A DNA stretch of 64,000 nucleotides. Origin: Mikania micrantha. Taxonomy: Eukaryota; Streptophyta; Magnoliopsida; Asterales; Asteraceae. The DNA lies in contig CM018682.1 in NCBI GenBank assembly GCA_009363875.1, forward strand, positions 67,416,031 to 67,480,030. Direction: 5' to 3'. A program made the translations under genes and the position numbers. Positions 20,966 to 32,151 of this stretch are shown here, piece by piece (position 1 is the stretch's first letter; the number at the start of each line of letters is the position of its first letter). The notes under the pieces are model-generated. The model made no database searches, had not been told where the DNA came from, and saw only the letters and a program-made list of their open reading frames with translations.

Positions 20966-22711
20966 TTATGAGAATATATGTGGGTATTTTGATTTCATTT
21001 GATCTTCACGTTCCCGAGTATATTCGGGTCCACGTTGTGAGTTCCATCGCACTTTAACGATTGGTATGCGGCTATGATTCAGCACTTTCATTTCTCGATC
21101 CATTACCTCTACTGGTTCTTCACTGAACTGAAGTTTTTCATCAATATGAATCTCTTTTAGAGGTACGATCAATGATTCATCAGTTAGGCACTTTTTCATA
21201 TTGGATACATGAATAACATCGTGAATATTACTGAGTTCGAGAGGTAAGTCAAGTCTGTAGGCTACTGATCCAACTCTTTCAAGAATTTTGAATGGCCCTA
21301 CAAATCTTGGTGAAAGTTTACCTCTCTTCCCAAATATGAAAATGCCTTTCCAAGGTGATATTTTCAACATAACCCGATCACCTATTTGGAATTCTAACGG
21401 TCTACGACGATTATCAGCATAACTCTTTTGACGATCGCGAGCAGCTTTAATTCGTTCCTAAATGAGTGCTATCTTATCAGTTGTTTCCTGAATGAATTCT
21501 GGGCCTATGATTTGACTTTCACCTACCTCTGACCAACAGATAGGTGATCTACACTTGCGTCCATAAAGCGCTTCGAATGGAGCGCATTGAATACTGGTAT
21601 GGTAGCTGTTATTGTATGAAACTTCAACAAGTGGAAGATGAATATCCCAGCTACATCCAAAATCAATCACACAGCTTCTGAGCATGTCTTCAAGAGTTTG
21701 ATTTGTTCGTTCAGTCTGTCCGTCAGTTTGTGGATGATAAGCTGTGCTCATATTGATTTGTGTGCCCAGAGCATTCTGAAGAGTTTGCCAAAATCGTGAC
21801 ATAAATTGACTATCTTTGTCAGAGATAATCGAGATGGGTACTCCGTGTCGAGATACAATCTCATTAACATAGAGTTTAGCGAGTTAATCCATAGAATAAT
21901 CCTCTCGGATGGGTAAGAAATGCGCAGATTTCGTAAGGCGATCAACGATAACCCATATAGATTCATGACTACGAGAGGTTCTGGGTAATTTAGTGATGAA
22001 ATCCATAGAGATCTAATCCCATTTCCACATGGGAATCTCAGGTTGTTGCAATAACCCAGAAGGTCGTTGATGTTCAGTCTTAAGTTTGAGACATGTTAGA
22101 CATTGATCCACGTATTCAGCTATTTGTTTCTTCATTCCAGGCCACCAGTAAAAGTCTTTAAGATCTTTATACATGTTATCAGCACCTGGATGAATAGAAT
22201 ACCTGGATTTGTGGGCATCATCCAAGATAATTGTTCTAGAGTTACCGAAGAAAGGAATCCACATTCGGTTTTTGAAATACAACAGTCCATCAACTTTGGT
22301 ATCGAGTTTCTTGTCTAATCCCCTCAATCCCTCAGCAGAATAGTTCGTTGCTTGTAAAGCTTGTTGCTGAGCTTCTTTAAATTGAGGAATTAGACTGGTT
22401 TGAATAGTCAACGCTTTCACACGTAAAGGTTTGACTCGTTCCTTGCGACTCAAGGCATCGGCTACGACATTCGCTTTACCCGGATGATAACGAATTTCAC
22501 AGTCATAGTCGTTTAGAAGTCCAACCCATCGCCTCTTTCGCATGTTCAACATTTTCTGATCTAAAATGTGTTGGAGGCTTTTGTGATCAGTGTATATAAT
22601 ACACTTAGTTCCGTATAAATAATGTCTCCAAATCTTGAGTGCAAACACCACTGCACCAAGTTCTAGATCATGTGTGGTATAGTTCTTCTCGCGTACTTTC
22701 AGTTGTCGAGA
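20966..22711 (-). pseudogene. E6 pol: RNase H, integrase, chromodomain
   Basis: From the right: RNase H 'EKNYTTHDLELGAVVFALKI' and 'YTDHKSLQHIL'; integrase zinc region 'HPGADNMYKDL' with 'CLTCLKLK'; stops near 22012 and 21886; 'ISMDFITKLP' (first Asp), 'SIISDKDSQF' (second Asp), 'AYHPQTDGQTERTNQTLED' (Glu). After a stop at 21458: 'YADNRRRPLEFQIGDRVMLK' and 'HVIHVSNMKKCL', then the tail 'EEPVEVMDREMKVL', 'RIPIVKVRWNSQ' and 'EYTREREDQM', ending at 20966. The tail has Arg where E14 and E15 have Trp (TWERED), an aromatic position likely to matter for chromodomain function. All three catalytic integrase residues remain, but stops break the gene. Confidence 0.85.
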
Positions 22712-22754
22712 AGCATGTCTGTTAGATTGAAGATGGTGAAGCACGATTTGATAC

Positions 22755-23285
22755 AGGTTCGTGAAGGCATAGGGCTGGCCGAACCTTCATACAGGTGGTT
22801 GGAATGAGACATGAACCGGGAAACCCTAGCCGAACCTAAGGGTTTGCTGGCCGAACCTTTGATTAAATGCCGAACCCTGTATCACGAACCTGTTGAACTG
22901 ATCGAACCTGCAACGAACCCTGATGGCCTGCAACACCGAACCTGTGACAAACTTAGCCGAACCTAGGGTGGTGAACCCTAGGATTCACGAACCCAGGACC
23001 CTTGCCGAACCTTCACTAGTAGCGAACCTAATGCATGCGAACCCTAATAGGCACGAACCTTCGGTCTACATTGATGGCCGAACCCTAAGGGTTCGTGGGA
23101 GTGAGTAATGACAGCGAGCCTCCCATATTTCAGCCGAACCATATGTGTCACGAACCTTAGCCATGCACACTTTATTAGACATGAACAATTAGAGCATATC
23201 TCCCTTCATCATAGCCGAACCCTAAGGGTTCGTTGGTGATAAGTTGTTAGCCGAACCCAAGGCCAGCCCCTTCAAAAGGTTCGCT
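22755..23285. repeat. E7 GCCGAACC word array
   Basis: More than twenty GCCGAACC, GCGAACC or CACGAACC words on the plus strand, the inverse of the GGTTCGG arrays of E3, E11 and E14. In element sense the reading is the same, so the array is strand-specific with respect to the LTR. Confidence 0.75.
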
Positions 23286-24224
23286 GCCTTGGGATAATGC
23301 CAAATCCTAGATAACCCTAAAATCTCAATTTCTATTATGCGTGGGAGCCTAGAAACGTATACATGCATGAGATAAATGTGCGTGTGTATGGATAAGTATA
23401 AAACCCTAAGTATGCATGCATGAATAGAATGAAATGTGGGTGCATGGGTTAGAATCATATATGTAAGTAGAAAATGTAAGGTATGTAAATGGGGAAATCA
23501 ATATAATGGTATGAGAAGCTTACTCGTACTATCTTAATATTAATGGACTAGTTAGGTTCTCATAACAAGGGTCATCTTGAACACTAACAATTTAACCTAA
23601 GTGTTACTCTCTATTTACTTAGTTTAAAACACTTGGGAATTATAATGGGCATTACAAAGGAAGTGATAGAAAGCCCATGGGAATCAAAACACAAGTCTTG
23701 AAATCAAATTGAAATCAAAGGTTGTCATTTGGGTCTAAGTGGGCCCAAGGGGCTTAGTAAGGCCCATGACATGCTACTTGTTAAAGTAATCTAAAATAAT
23801 AAAATTTTTAATAAAATGAAATGATTTCTAAGATTTCTAACCTAAATGGAGTTCTATTTTATATGTTTTAGGAACTTGATATGATTAAATGCTTGGGAAA
23901 TTGTTTATAATTAGACAATATAATTGTCTAGATTTGAACAGAAAACGAAGGAAACTCTGCCCAAATTTTTTGAAAATATTAAACGTAAGTTGCTGTAACT
24001 AGTTATGGGATTGGGTCATAAAAGGGTGACTAAGTTAGATTAAATCATAGAGACACTTAGTAATTTAGGACACTTACTTGCACACACCAAGACCAAGCCT
24101 TAGATACGACTACTAATACGCGTACTTATAGTATTCGAATTCTTTTAAAACAACTCAGGAACTGAAGAAACCTAAGCTACAACAAGAGTGCGCATTCTTG
24201 GTAGTACATTAGACATCAACACAC

Positions 24225-25458
24225 GTGAGTTCATTACCCCTTTTCTAACATTTTTGCTTTAAAACGCGGGGCTGAGAAGCATGCGTAAACTGTTTTATTT
24301 AAATTGTTTACTTCAATGCTTTTATTCATTATATGTCATATCTTTATGCTTGTTGATACTCCTAGACTCCTGTCTAGGTAATTATTATACAGATCAAATT
24401 ATCAAGTTAATTAAATTACTCTTATGAGTAATACTTTAACTCTAAACTTTAAACGAACCCTTAGTCCATCAAGCTCAAATTCAAGAATCTAAGTTCAAAG
24501 TGAAATCAAGGAAAGCAAAGGATCATGTTCAAAGAAACCTAACTCAGTGTGTGATATGGGAACAAAGAATCATAATCAAGAATCAATTATCATTGCGAAA
24601 TCAAGAGACTCAAGGAATCAGAAATCATAAATGTGTGTGAATCATAAAAATAATGGAATCATTAAGATCTAATGAAATCATTAATACTTGAGTTATGGTG
24701 GATGTTAGTTGTATGGAAATCAAGACCACGTGTTACACACATAAAGTCCCGGCATAAATAGTAGACTCTTGTAGTCAAGCTATATGGGCAATAACGTGAA
24801 CTATCAAATGAAATCATAATCAAATTCAATAGAATCAAAGAGTTCAAGAATCAATGGATATCCGTAAAGTCCCGGCATGTACAGTAGACCATTGTGTCAA
24901 GCTGATATGGGCATCATTAAAATCCCGGCACGCTCAGGTATACTCCTTATGAGTTATGCCTGATATGGGTCACGTGTGAGAGGGTACAACTTGGACAACC
25001 ACCAACAACTAAGTCTAATTGGTTGAGTCAAATAAGGCCCAATCATCATGTCTTAGTTGTATTTAATGTTTATTTACGTATTTAATTAAACATTTAACTT
25101 TATATTTCTAAAATTGTATTTGGGAAATCATGTAATTATGATGAACTCAAGAGAATCAAAGGTAAATCAAATTTTGGAAAGCAGAATCTAAATCAGAGGT
25201 GAATGGTAGGTAAAAATGCTTAATTATCATTAACAACAGTGTCATATGCGTATTAGTATGTGGTGGGACGGCGTTTGGCCGGGTTCGTAGGCTTGACTCA
25301 GGGGTATGCCCTGTATATAAGCATACCGATGTGGATATTACATGTGAAGTTAATGAGGTTAGGGTCTTTACCGAAAGAGGTTTTCAAATCATTTTCAACT
25401 ACTAAGCTATATGAACTCACCAACCATGTGTTGACTTTATTTTTGCATGACTTCTCAG
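24225..25458 (+). promoter_or_regulatory. E7 LTR intron-like segment (1234 nt)
   Basis: It opens AACACAC|GTGAGTTCATTACCCC at 24225 and closes GAACTCACCAACC, GTTGAC, ATTTTTGCATGACTTCTCAG at 25458, followed by GTGACGAACAGG. The exon side of the donor is CAC rather than CAG. The signals lie on the plus strand, as expected for this inverted LTR. Confidence 0.5.
24740..24970. repeat. Degenerate repeat of 'TCCCGGCA' blocks
   Basis: Three blocks carry (A)GTCCCGGCATAAATAGTAGAC-like sequence followed by GTCAAGCT and ATATGGGCA; the third is partial (ATCCCGGCACGCTCAGG). They lie within the intron-like part of E7. Spacing is about 70-125 bases. Confidence 0.6.
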
Positions 25459-25810
25459 GTGACGAACAGGTCAACTGAAGTGTTATTTCTTTGGACTAGG
25501 TTATCTGATAGAGGACCTAGCTTTTTGGACCTGCATATTTTGAAGCATCATTATACAGTTATTTTGTATATCTTGTGCAGATACAAGATAGAAGATTTAT
25601 GATGTGATAGTAGATTTACATTGTTATACTATAAACTTAACTGATGTAATTTAACTTTGTAATTCTATTTTATTTTAGCAAGTTTCTCATTTATGTATCA
25701 TGTGCAATGTAACAATCTGATCATTCCGATTATCACTCATGATATCACGCCCCGAGAACTTTCCGCCCGACGGGGACTCCGATCCAACCCCGCCGGCTCG
25801 GGGTGTGACA

Positions 25811-26722
25811 ACAACAGGCCCAAATGCACTTTGGCAACCTCCACAGTTACTTTGTCAAAGTTGTCTGTCTTCAAATTTATAACAGAATGACATTCCTCTT
25901 TCTGAGATGTGGAAGTAGCAGCTTACTCACTAACATGTGTATGGCTTGAGACAGGAGCTTCTTTGGTCTGTGAGAAAAAAGCTGTTTTCAGAGGAGCCTG
26001 TGAGGAGCTTCTTTCCACAGTAGGAGTAGAGTAATATAGTGATGGATCTTGGACTTGAACAAATCTCTTTCCTTTCCACTTGTTCTCTATCTCCTGTTCC
26101 TTTAGCTTCGGAATAAAATCATTAATGTCCATGTTAGCAATCATCTCACTTTGTTTCAAGACCGTCAGGAAAGATTCCTATTAGGAAGGTAATGCATCTG
26201 CCAGGCATTGTATCTTTTCTTGTGTAGTTGTCTTGACTTGATGATTGTCGACCTCACTAAGAAGATGACAGAATCTAGCAATCAGATCACCAAAGATTCA
26301 TTTCCCACATACATGAAGCTATTGAACTCTTTCTTCAAGGCTTTAGACTTGATGCTCTTCAGTGCATCATTCCCCTCATATCTTTGTTTTAAGGCATCCC
26401 ACAGTGATTTTGAAGAATTCAACTGTCTGAATTGATGAAATATTTCTGTAGCAATAGACTGAGACAATATGGCATAAACCTTCTTCTCAAAATCATACAA
26501 CTTTCTCTGAGGCTCAGTCATCCTGGTAACAAGCATGGGTGATCCATCCTCACTAAGTGGTCTCAAATACCTACCCTCAATCATCATCCAAAGATTATTA
26601 TCCACTCCATTAATGTGAATCTCTAATCGATACATCCAATGTGGATAATCATCCAAGGATAGTAACTTTGGGGCTTTATTTGAAATCCCCGTCTCTGTCT
26701 TAGTAAGCAATAGGTTCTGCAT
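25811..26722 (-). pseudogene. E8 gag (DUF4219/UBN2-like), truncated
   Basis: Copia gag, which forms the particle shell. The frame from 26722 reads 'KLLSLDDYPHWMYRLEIHI' (DUF4219-like start, residues about 19-37), 'EPQRKLYDFEKKVYAILSQS' and 'SKSLWDALKQRYEGND', ending at a stop at 26282. Further blocks follow: 'SEMIANMDINDFIPKLKEQE' and 'NKWKGKRFVQVQ' (26159-25923), then a stop at 25923. After it 'DKVTVEVAKVHLGLL' reaches the E7 edge. The zinc knuckle is lost by truncation. Probable start is the Met at 26722. Confidence 0.8.
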
Positions 26723-26809
26723 TCAGTTGTTCTGATTAGCCATCAATACAAGTTCCTCCATCTTGTTAAGAATAAATTGATCCAACATTTAGCAAAATTT
26801 CAAAGCTGA

Positions 26810-27060
26810 TGGCCGAATGAGTAATCTTCAGCCGAATGACAGGGGCCAAATGAGCTAAATGGACCGAATGAACAACTTTGACCGAATGGCTTGTCTAATG
26901 CGAATGGGTAGACAACCGAATGACTTGTTGACCGAATGAATCCTAATCAGCCGAATGAGTGGCTATTCGTATCAAATCTTGGGACGAATGAGAGCTATTC
27001 GGCCGAATGAGCTATTCGCACAATAGTTATTCACCCAGTTGAGTCATTCGCATAAACTAG
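26810..27060. repeat. E8 leader array of CCGAATGA words
   Basis: About a dozen CGAATGA words, several as GCCGAATGAG, and paired forms such as ATTCGGCCGAAT (a perfect palindrome). They lie between the PBS and gag, so in the transcribed leader. Confidence 0.75.
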
Positions 27061-27307
27061 GGTTTTCAGCAACAGAAATTCAGATATCTTTGGATTTTGA
27101 TCAAATCTGATCTCCAAATTTGATACACAACCTCAAGACAATATACCTAAGCTTTAGGAATGCCCTATTGACCAAAACAACCAGAAAAACCCACTTTTCT
27201 CTAATGAAAAAGTAACTTGGACACTAAGAAACTCAGAGTTTTTGAAAATCTCGAATCAACAATCTGTCATCTGATGATTTGGATCGAAAATTGAGCAGAA
27301 TCAAGAG

Positions 27308-27324
27308 CCAAGGCTCAGATACCA
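27308..27324 (-). other. E8 primer binding site
   Basis: The minus strand reads TGGTATCTGAGCCTTGG, a methionine-tRNA-type PBS with one change (CTGA for CAGA), three bases inside the LTR end. Confidence 0.85.
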
Positions 27325-27598
27325 CTTTGTAGGACCTATGAAACCCTTGGAAACCAATCTGTTCCTTGTGGTTTATGCTTAGCAGGCATTTCAATAGTGC
27401 GGAATCCTATTTAAGGGTTTTCCAATAGGAGTACTAAGCCCCGTGGCAATCCGATGATGTAGAATCAACGTTTTGATCGAAATCGAACACCACGGGGTGA
27501 GAAACGAAGTTGGACAAGGAGAGGCGGCTCAAAACCCTAGGAGAATGACAGGGAGTGCTCAGGGGTCTGAGAAGTGATGTAAAACATTCTTTTCGCAC

Positions 27599-27612
27599 GT
27601 CTATATATAGAC
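27599..27612 (-). promoter_or_regulatory. E8 LTR TATA box within a palindrome
   Basis: GTCTATATATAGAC is a 14-base perfect palindrome containing TATATATAG. It lies in the LTR immediately downstream, in sense, of the dyad array, so it is the probable core promoter. Confidence 0.65.
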
Positions 27613-27617
27613 TGAAC

Positions 27618-27780
27618 TCATTCGGGCGAATGAAACACTCATTCGGGCGAAAGGCTCAGCCGAATGAACTGGTCAACTGAATGAGTCATGTGAGTGACTC
27701 ATTCGTTTTCCTCAGTCATTTGCTAGTCGTTCATTCGTGCGAAAGGACTCATTCGTAGGTACCATTCGCACGAATGGGTC
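27618..27780. repeat. E8 U3 array of CATTCG-NN-CGAATG dyads
   Basis: It includes TCATTCGGGCGAATGA (perfect seven-base arms), a second CTCATTCGGGCGAA, CATTCGTGCGAAAG and CATTCGCACGAATGG, plus single CATTCG and CGAATG words. The array lies right upstream of the TATA box in element sense. Confidence 0.8.
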
Positions 27781-27922
27781 TGTATCATATTCAAAGTCAA
27801 ACATAGTCAGACATATTAAACTCAATTAAACATACAAACAATACAAAATAATCGATTTCTTTATGGATATATAAACTTTATACAATCAAAGTCATACAAA
27901 ATACAGAGCTCGGGACATTACA

Positions 27923-29187
27923 TGCACCAACACTTTACGTGTACTTATGTTTTGGGCTGGCATACATGCTGTTAATATGTTTATGATGTGTTAAGATGCT
28001 ATGTGCCTATGCTACGATGATGAATGATTTATGTATGATGAAATATGCATGAGAATATGCTAGGTATGATGAATTTAAGACAAATGAGTTATAATGAGAA
28101 ATAGTATGATGATATGACATGATGATGATTGCATGATAACATGCATTATGATGATAACTATGATGATACTTAGAGAATGATATGATAAAATCCTAGGCTG
28201 CTAGGATGGATGTATGATGTTATAATTATGATGCTAGCATGACATGTATATGATGCCATGATGTTACGATGTGATGATATGATGACATGTATATGATGCT
28301 AGGATGTTATGACGATATGACAAAATGATACTCGCGTAACATGTTATGATGATTCCTAAGATATTAGGAGAAAGATATGATGAAACAATGCTAGCATGAT
28401 ATGTTTATGATGACATGATGACTATGATGAATGACATTATGATGCTAGCATGAAATGTTATGATGATTATGATGAATGATGATATGGTGCTAGTATATTA
28501 TGTATGATGAATTGATGATTGTTATGGGATATATATGAATGATGCTTCCAGTAATTGTACTGGGAAGTTATGAAAGTCAACCTGACTATAACAAGGTATG
28601 AAAGTCAACCTGACTATAACAGGGTATAATTGTCAACCTGACTATAACAGGGCATGAAAGACAATTTGACTATAACAGGGTATGAGAGTCAAACTGACTA
28701 TAACAAGGTATGAGATTCAACTTGACGATAAAAGGGAATGAGAGTTAACATGACTATAAGAGTGTATGAATCCTTGTGCTGGCATAAACCCACTGTTCAT
28801 ATTGGTGACAGTGGATATATGATGACGATGTTTAAGACGTTATGTGATAAGGTTATGGATTATGTGAATGTAATGATGTTTTATGTTAAGTATATTTAAC
28901 TTACCATAACATTTACCATGCTTTATTAAAACTAGAACTCACCGGCGTAAGCTCACATTTTAGCATGTATGTTAGGTTAAAGCTAAGGTAAGAGAAAGCA
29001 TGGAGCTCGGGCATCAAGATAGAGAGTCCGATGGCATTGGCAATCGTTTATGTTTTGATTCAGACATTTATTTGTGACAAACTATGATTTAATTTCCGTT
29101 GCATGCTTATGAAAGTTTTTGGTTTAAGAGCTATGTGTTTATGATGAAAACTAACCTCTAGGAGGCACCCGGGAATTGGGGCCTCAC
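27923..29187. other. E9: repeat-rich noncoding stretch
   Basis: 28000-28540 is dominated by irregular ATGATG/ATGATAATG words. A tandem repeat follows. Around 28937-28984 there is GAACTCACCGGCG, CATGTATGTTAGG and AAAGCTAAGG, a weak form of the acceptor block seen in gypsy LTRs, and the stretch ends GGGGCCTCACAA. It may be a plus-sense gypsy LTR, but no matching donor, edge or PBS was found. Confidence 0.4.
28567..28768. repeat. Seven copies of a 27-29-bp minisatellite
   Basis: The unit is GGTATGAAAGTCAACC followed by TGACTATAACA. The word GACTATAA (once GACGATAA) recurs seven times about 28 bases apart. The copies get more diverged to the right. Confidence 0.85.
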
Positions 29188-29199
29188 AATGTCATTCCG

Positions 29200-30198
29200 A
29201 TAAGTACCTGATGGGTATACAAATATAAAAAGGATGATAAAGGCATCATTGTGAGGAACAAAGCTAGACTGGTGGTCCATTGTTTTAATCAACAGGAGGG
29301 CATTGACTATGAAAAAGTATATGCTCGTGTTGCAAGAATTGAAGCAATTCGATTGTTTCTTGCATATGCTAGCTTCAAAAATTTCAATGTCTATCAATTG
29401 GATGTCAAAAGCGCCTTCTTATATGGCAAAGTGAAAGAAGAAGTCTATGTTGTACAACCACCTGGGTTTGAAGATCAAAATAATCCTACTAAGTGTTATT
29501 ATTTGGATAAGGCTTTGTATGGATTACATCAAGCACCTAGGGCATGGTATGAGACATTGTCAAATCATTTGTTAGACAATGGTTTTTCAAGAGGAAAGAT
29601 TGATAGTATTGTGTTTATCTTGAAGAAAGATGATGACATTTTGATTGTTAAGATATATGTGGATGACATTATCTTTGGCGCTACAAACAAACAATTATGC
29701 AACGATTTTGAAAAGGTTATGAAGCAAAAGTTTGAAATGAGTGCTATGGGATAATTAGCTTTCTTTCTGGGAATTCGAGTATATCAGAAAAAGGACGGCT
29801 TATTCGTACATCAGAGTATATATGTGCATGACATCTTTGGTAATAAACTCCTAACCTGGCAGCCTAAGAAGCAACTTACTGTAGCTATTTCCACATGTGA
29901 GGCTAAGTATGCTTCTGCTTCAAGTTGTTCACATGTTTTGTGGATTCAACAATAAATGCGAGATTACGATTTAAATTATTCAAGAACTACTATTTTTTTT
30001 GATAATACAGCCGCAATAGCCATTACTGAAAATCTTGTTTCACATAAAAGAACAAAACATATTGATATTCATCATCATTTTATTCGAGATTGTGCAGAGA
30101 AAAAGTTAATCCAACTTTTGAAAATTAATATCGTTGACAACATTGCAGACATTTTCACAAAAGCTTTTGATTCCACTCATTTTATTTTTAAAAAATAA
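29200..30198 (+). pseudogene. E10 reverse transcriptase-RNase H with internal deletion
   Basis: The open frame 29251-29754 carries 'VYARVARIEAIRLFLAYAS', 'YQLDVKSAFLYGKVKEEVYV', 'LHQAPRAWYETLSNHLLD' and the intact catalytic 'IYVDDIIFGAT' (29653-29679). It ends at a stop in 'FEMSAMG*LAFFLG'. At 'YVHDI' (about 29832) it passes straight into RNase H 'FGNKLLTWQPKKQ'. E2 has about 350 more bases here, including 'YRSMIGSLMYLTA', so the RT-RNase H connection is deleted. RNase H continues after a stop near 29953 with 'TAAIAITENLVSH' and 'KRTKHIDIHHHFIRDC' and ends at 30198. Confidence 0.85.
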
Positions 30199-31364
30199 CA
30201 CTTGAAAGTTTGTTATTATTTTTAATTTTTAATTTTTAGTTTTTGAAATCTTTCAAATTTTCATTTTTAATAATTGTTGAAAATTTAAAATCTTTGAAAA
30301 TTGCATTCAAGTTTCTATGAAAAATGATAGAGTGTTTGACTTATTTGAATTGATATTTCTAAATGATTAAAATTTTAATTTGTCAACATGCTTGCATATG
30401 GATTTGATGATATATATTTGGTGTATTAAAACAAATAAGTAATATTTGATTTGATTAAATAATTAAATTTGAATTTAAGAAAAAATTAAATACTTTACAT
30501 TGAATGATACTAGGCAACAAATTCCAAAATTATATGAATTAATGAGTTCTCTATCTCAAAATTGATTTGCACTAACTAAGTATCAACAAAAATTGATTCT
30601 AAGTTGATTTATATACACACACACACACACATATTATGCCATCAATGATATTTTAAAACATATACTCAATTTCCTCTATTATATGTCAGTATAGATCTGG
30701 AAATTGATAGCATTCATTTATAAATATGCATAATGACTCTTTGTTGTGTGTTTCACACAGACCTGTTCTCACTAACGCATTCCATTAATTTATTGATCTA
30801 TAAAATTTTGATCAAAATAAGAAATTTCATCTTCATTAATTTATATATATGTGAAAAGATCAATGGCAGTACATATTTTATCCTCAATAAATTCTGAGGT
30901 TGAATAGGTTAATATCTAATTAAGTGTGAGACTCATTTAAATTCATTGCTTAAATTTTTCTAATAATAATGCTTGGTATTAAATTTAATTTGTAGTATTT
31001 TGATTTTTCTCTGAATAATAAAATTTCAATGGTTCATAATTTGATTATTTGCTTATATGTTTAGATACATAGATTAATATGATTTTGTTTATATGTATTT
31101 TATGTTAATAAATTTTAATTTTGAAAATTTTGAAAATTTAATGATAATAAGTTGAATATGATTTCATTTGGATCTTTTCAAAGATTTTATAAAAAGTCGA
31201 AAAAGGTTTTTTTATAGATTTTATAAATTTAAAAATTTGAAAAATATTTTACATTTCACCTTTCAAGTGTGTTTTTCTTCATTTTTCACAAAAGGTGTTT
31301 TTGACATTTGATTTGAAAATTTTGACAAAATTCAAAGTTAAGTTATTTTTGAAATTTTCTTATT
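30199..31364 (+). other. E10 3' noncoding flank
   Basis: 30199-30990 matches 7976-8744 of E2. The rest is AT-rich with no frames. An (AC)n run lies at about 30613-30630. No polypurine tract stands out. Confidence 0.6.
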
Positions 31365-32040
31365 ATCGATATTGTTAGTATCGATATTATTAGTATCGAT
31401 CAAATTTATTATGTCGATGCTAATAGTATCGATAACAGGTTTATACTGTATACAGTATCGATACTATCAGCATCGACACTATTTAACTTCGATACTGTGT
31501 GTTTTCAAAAGTGTTCTTCCATCGATCTTGAGTTTTTTTTAGGTGTAAATCAGTGATTCATTATAACATCTAAATCATAATGGCTGGTAATTTTCCATTT
31601 CTAACCGTGAAATCTTTATTTTTAGAATTGTCAAACTTTTGGAATTCTAAGTCGTTAAAATTGATCTAATTCGTTGAAAAATCAAAGGGATTTTAGATTA
31701 GAATGCTTAGTCGGTGTAGTCTGACATAGGATTAACTGGTTTTATTGTCCAATTTTTGGTTTGAAAATTCGGGAAATTTTGAAATTTTCATAAGTGTTCT
31801 TCCATCGATACTATTAGTATCGATGAACACTGTAGCATCGATAGTAATAGTATCGATGGAAATATTCAAATTTTTCTAAGTATACAATTCTTATACTGAG
31901 TACTGATAAGACTTTGTTGATATTATTAGTATAAATATTAATATCGATGTTATTAATATCGATGCAATGTTTCATATTTTTCTATGTGTTTCTATACTAT
32001 CAATGTATCGATACTATCATCGATTCTGATAGTATCGACG
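31365..32040. repeat. E10 array of TCGATAC...GTATCGA palindromes, left block
   Basis: About 15 TATCGA/TCGATA words, many paired as inverted repeats around AT or ATT. The best is at 31803-31825: CATCGATACTA, T, TAGTATCGATG, a perfect 11-base-arm palindrome. Others lie at 31370-31500, 31836-31859 and 31935-32040. Confidence 0.85.
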
Positions 32041-32151
32041 ATTTTGGTACTTAGAAAATTTTTAAAACTTTTTTAGTATTTCAAAATTTTAATTTGATAC
32101 TAATTTCTGTTTTTCATTGATACAAGACGATTTTATAACGACAAGCATAAT

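Larger units (their letters stand above)
18812..22711 (-). mobile_element. E6: chromodomain Ty3/gypsy (Tekay-like), 3' half
   Basis: Minus-strand order: RNase H, integrase, chromodomain-like tail, polypurine tract and 3' LTR. IN after RT/RH is the gypsy order, and the C-terminal chromodomain-like block points to the chromovirus Tekay/Del branch (family knowledge). RT, protease, gag and the 5' LTR are missing, since the sequence joins E7 at about 22712. E6 inserted into the leader of E5, with ATTCA next to its left edge. Confidence 0.85.
22712..25810 (+). repeat. E7: truncated type-A gypsy LTR, plus sense
   Basis: The right end (CGGCTCGGGGTGTGACA) is the reverse complement of the start of E3 and E14, so this LTR is in the opposite orientation. 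The left end lacks U3 and TATA and begins inside the GGTTCGGC array region, abutting E6 RNase H at about 22712. No PBS follows 25810, so it is a solo or 3' LTR. The right edge interrupts the gag of E8. It shares the TAGGAGTATCAACAAGC-type region, read in reverse, with 37895-38050 of E11. Confidence 0.8.
25811..27922 (-). mobile_element. E8: Copia 5' end (LTR, PBS, gag)
   Basis: On the minus strand: LTR 27922-27328, PBS, leader of about 600 bases with many CGAATGA words, then gag. The gag is cut at 25811 by the right edge of the E7 LTR, and the rest of the element is not visible elsewhere in the window. Confidence 0.85.
27328..27922 (-). repeat. E8 5' LTR (595 bp)
   Basis: Plus-strand ends are TGTAGGACC and GGGACATTACA. 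The minus-sense order is U3 with CGAATG dyads, TATA, then R-U5 and PBS. No second copy of this LTR is in the window. Confidence 0.75.

Noticed and set aside
28000..28540. ATGATG-rich stretch as a coding repeat or microsatellite
   Set aside because: Irregular, full of stops in all frames, no fixed unit.
28937..28984. Eighth LTR intron acceptor block in E9
   Set aside because: GAACTCACC and CATGTATGTTAGG are present, but no TGAC in place, no matching donor upstream and no LTR edge, so not counted with the seven.
31365..32040. Rho-independent-type terminators
   Set aside because: The palindromes lack GC stems and T-runs and this is a plant nuclear sequence.
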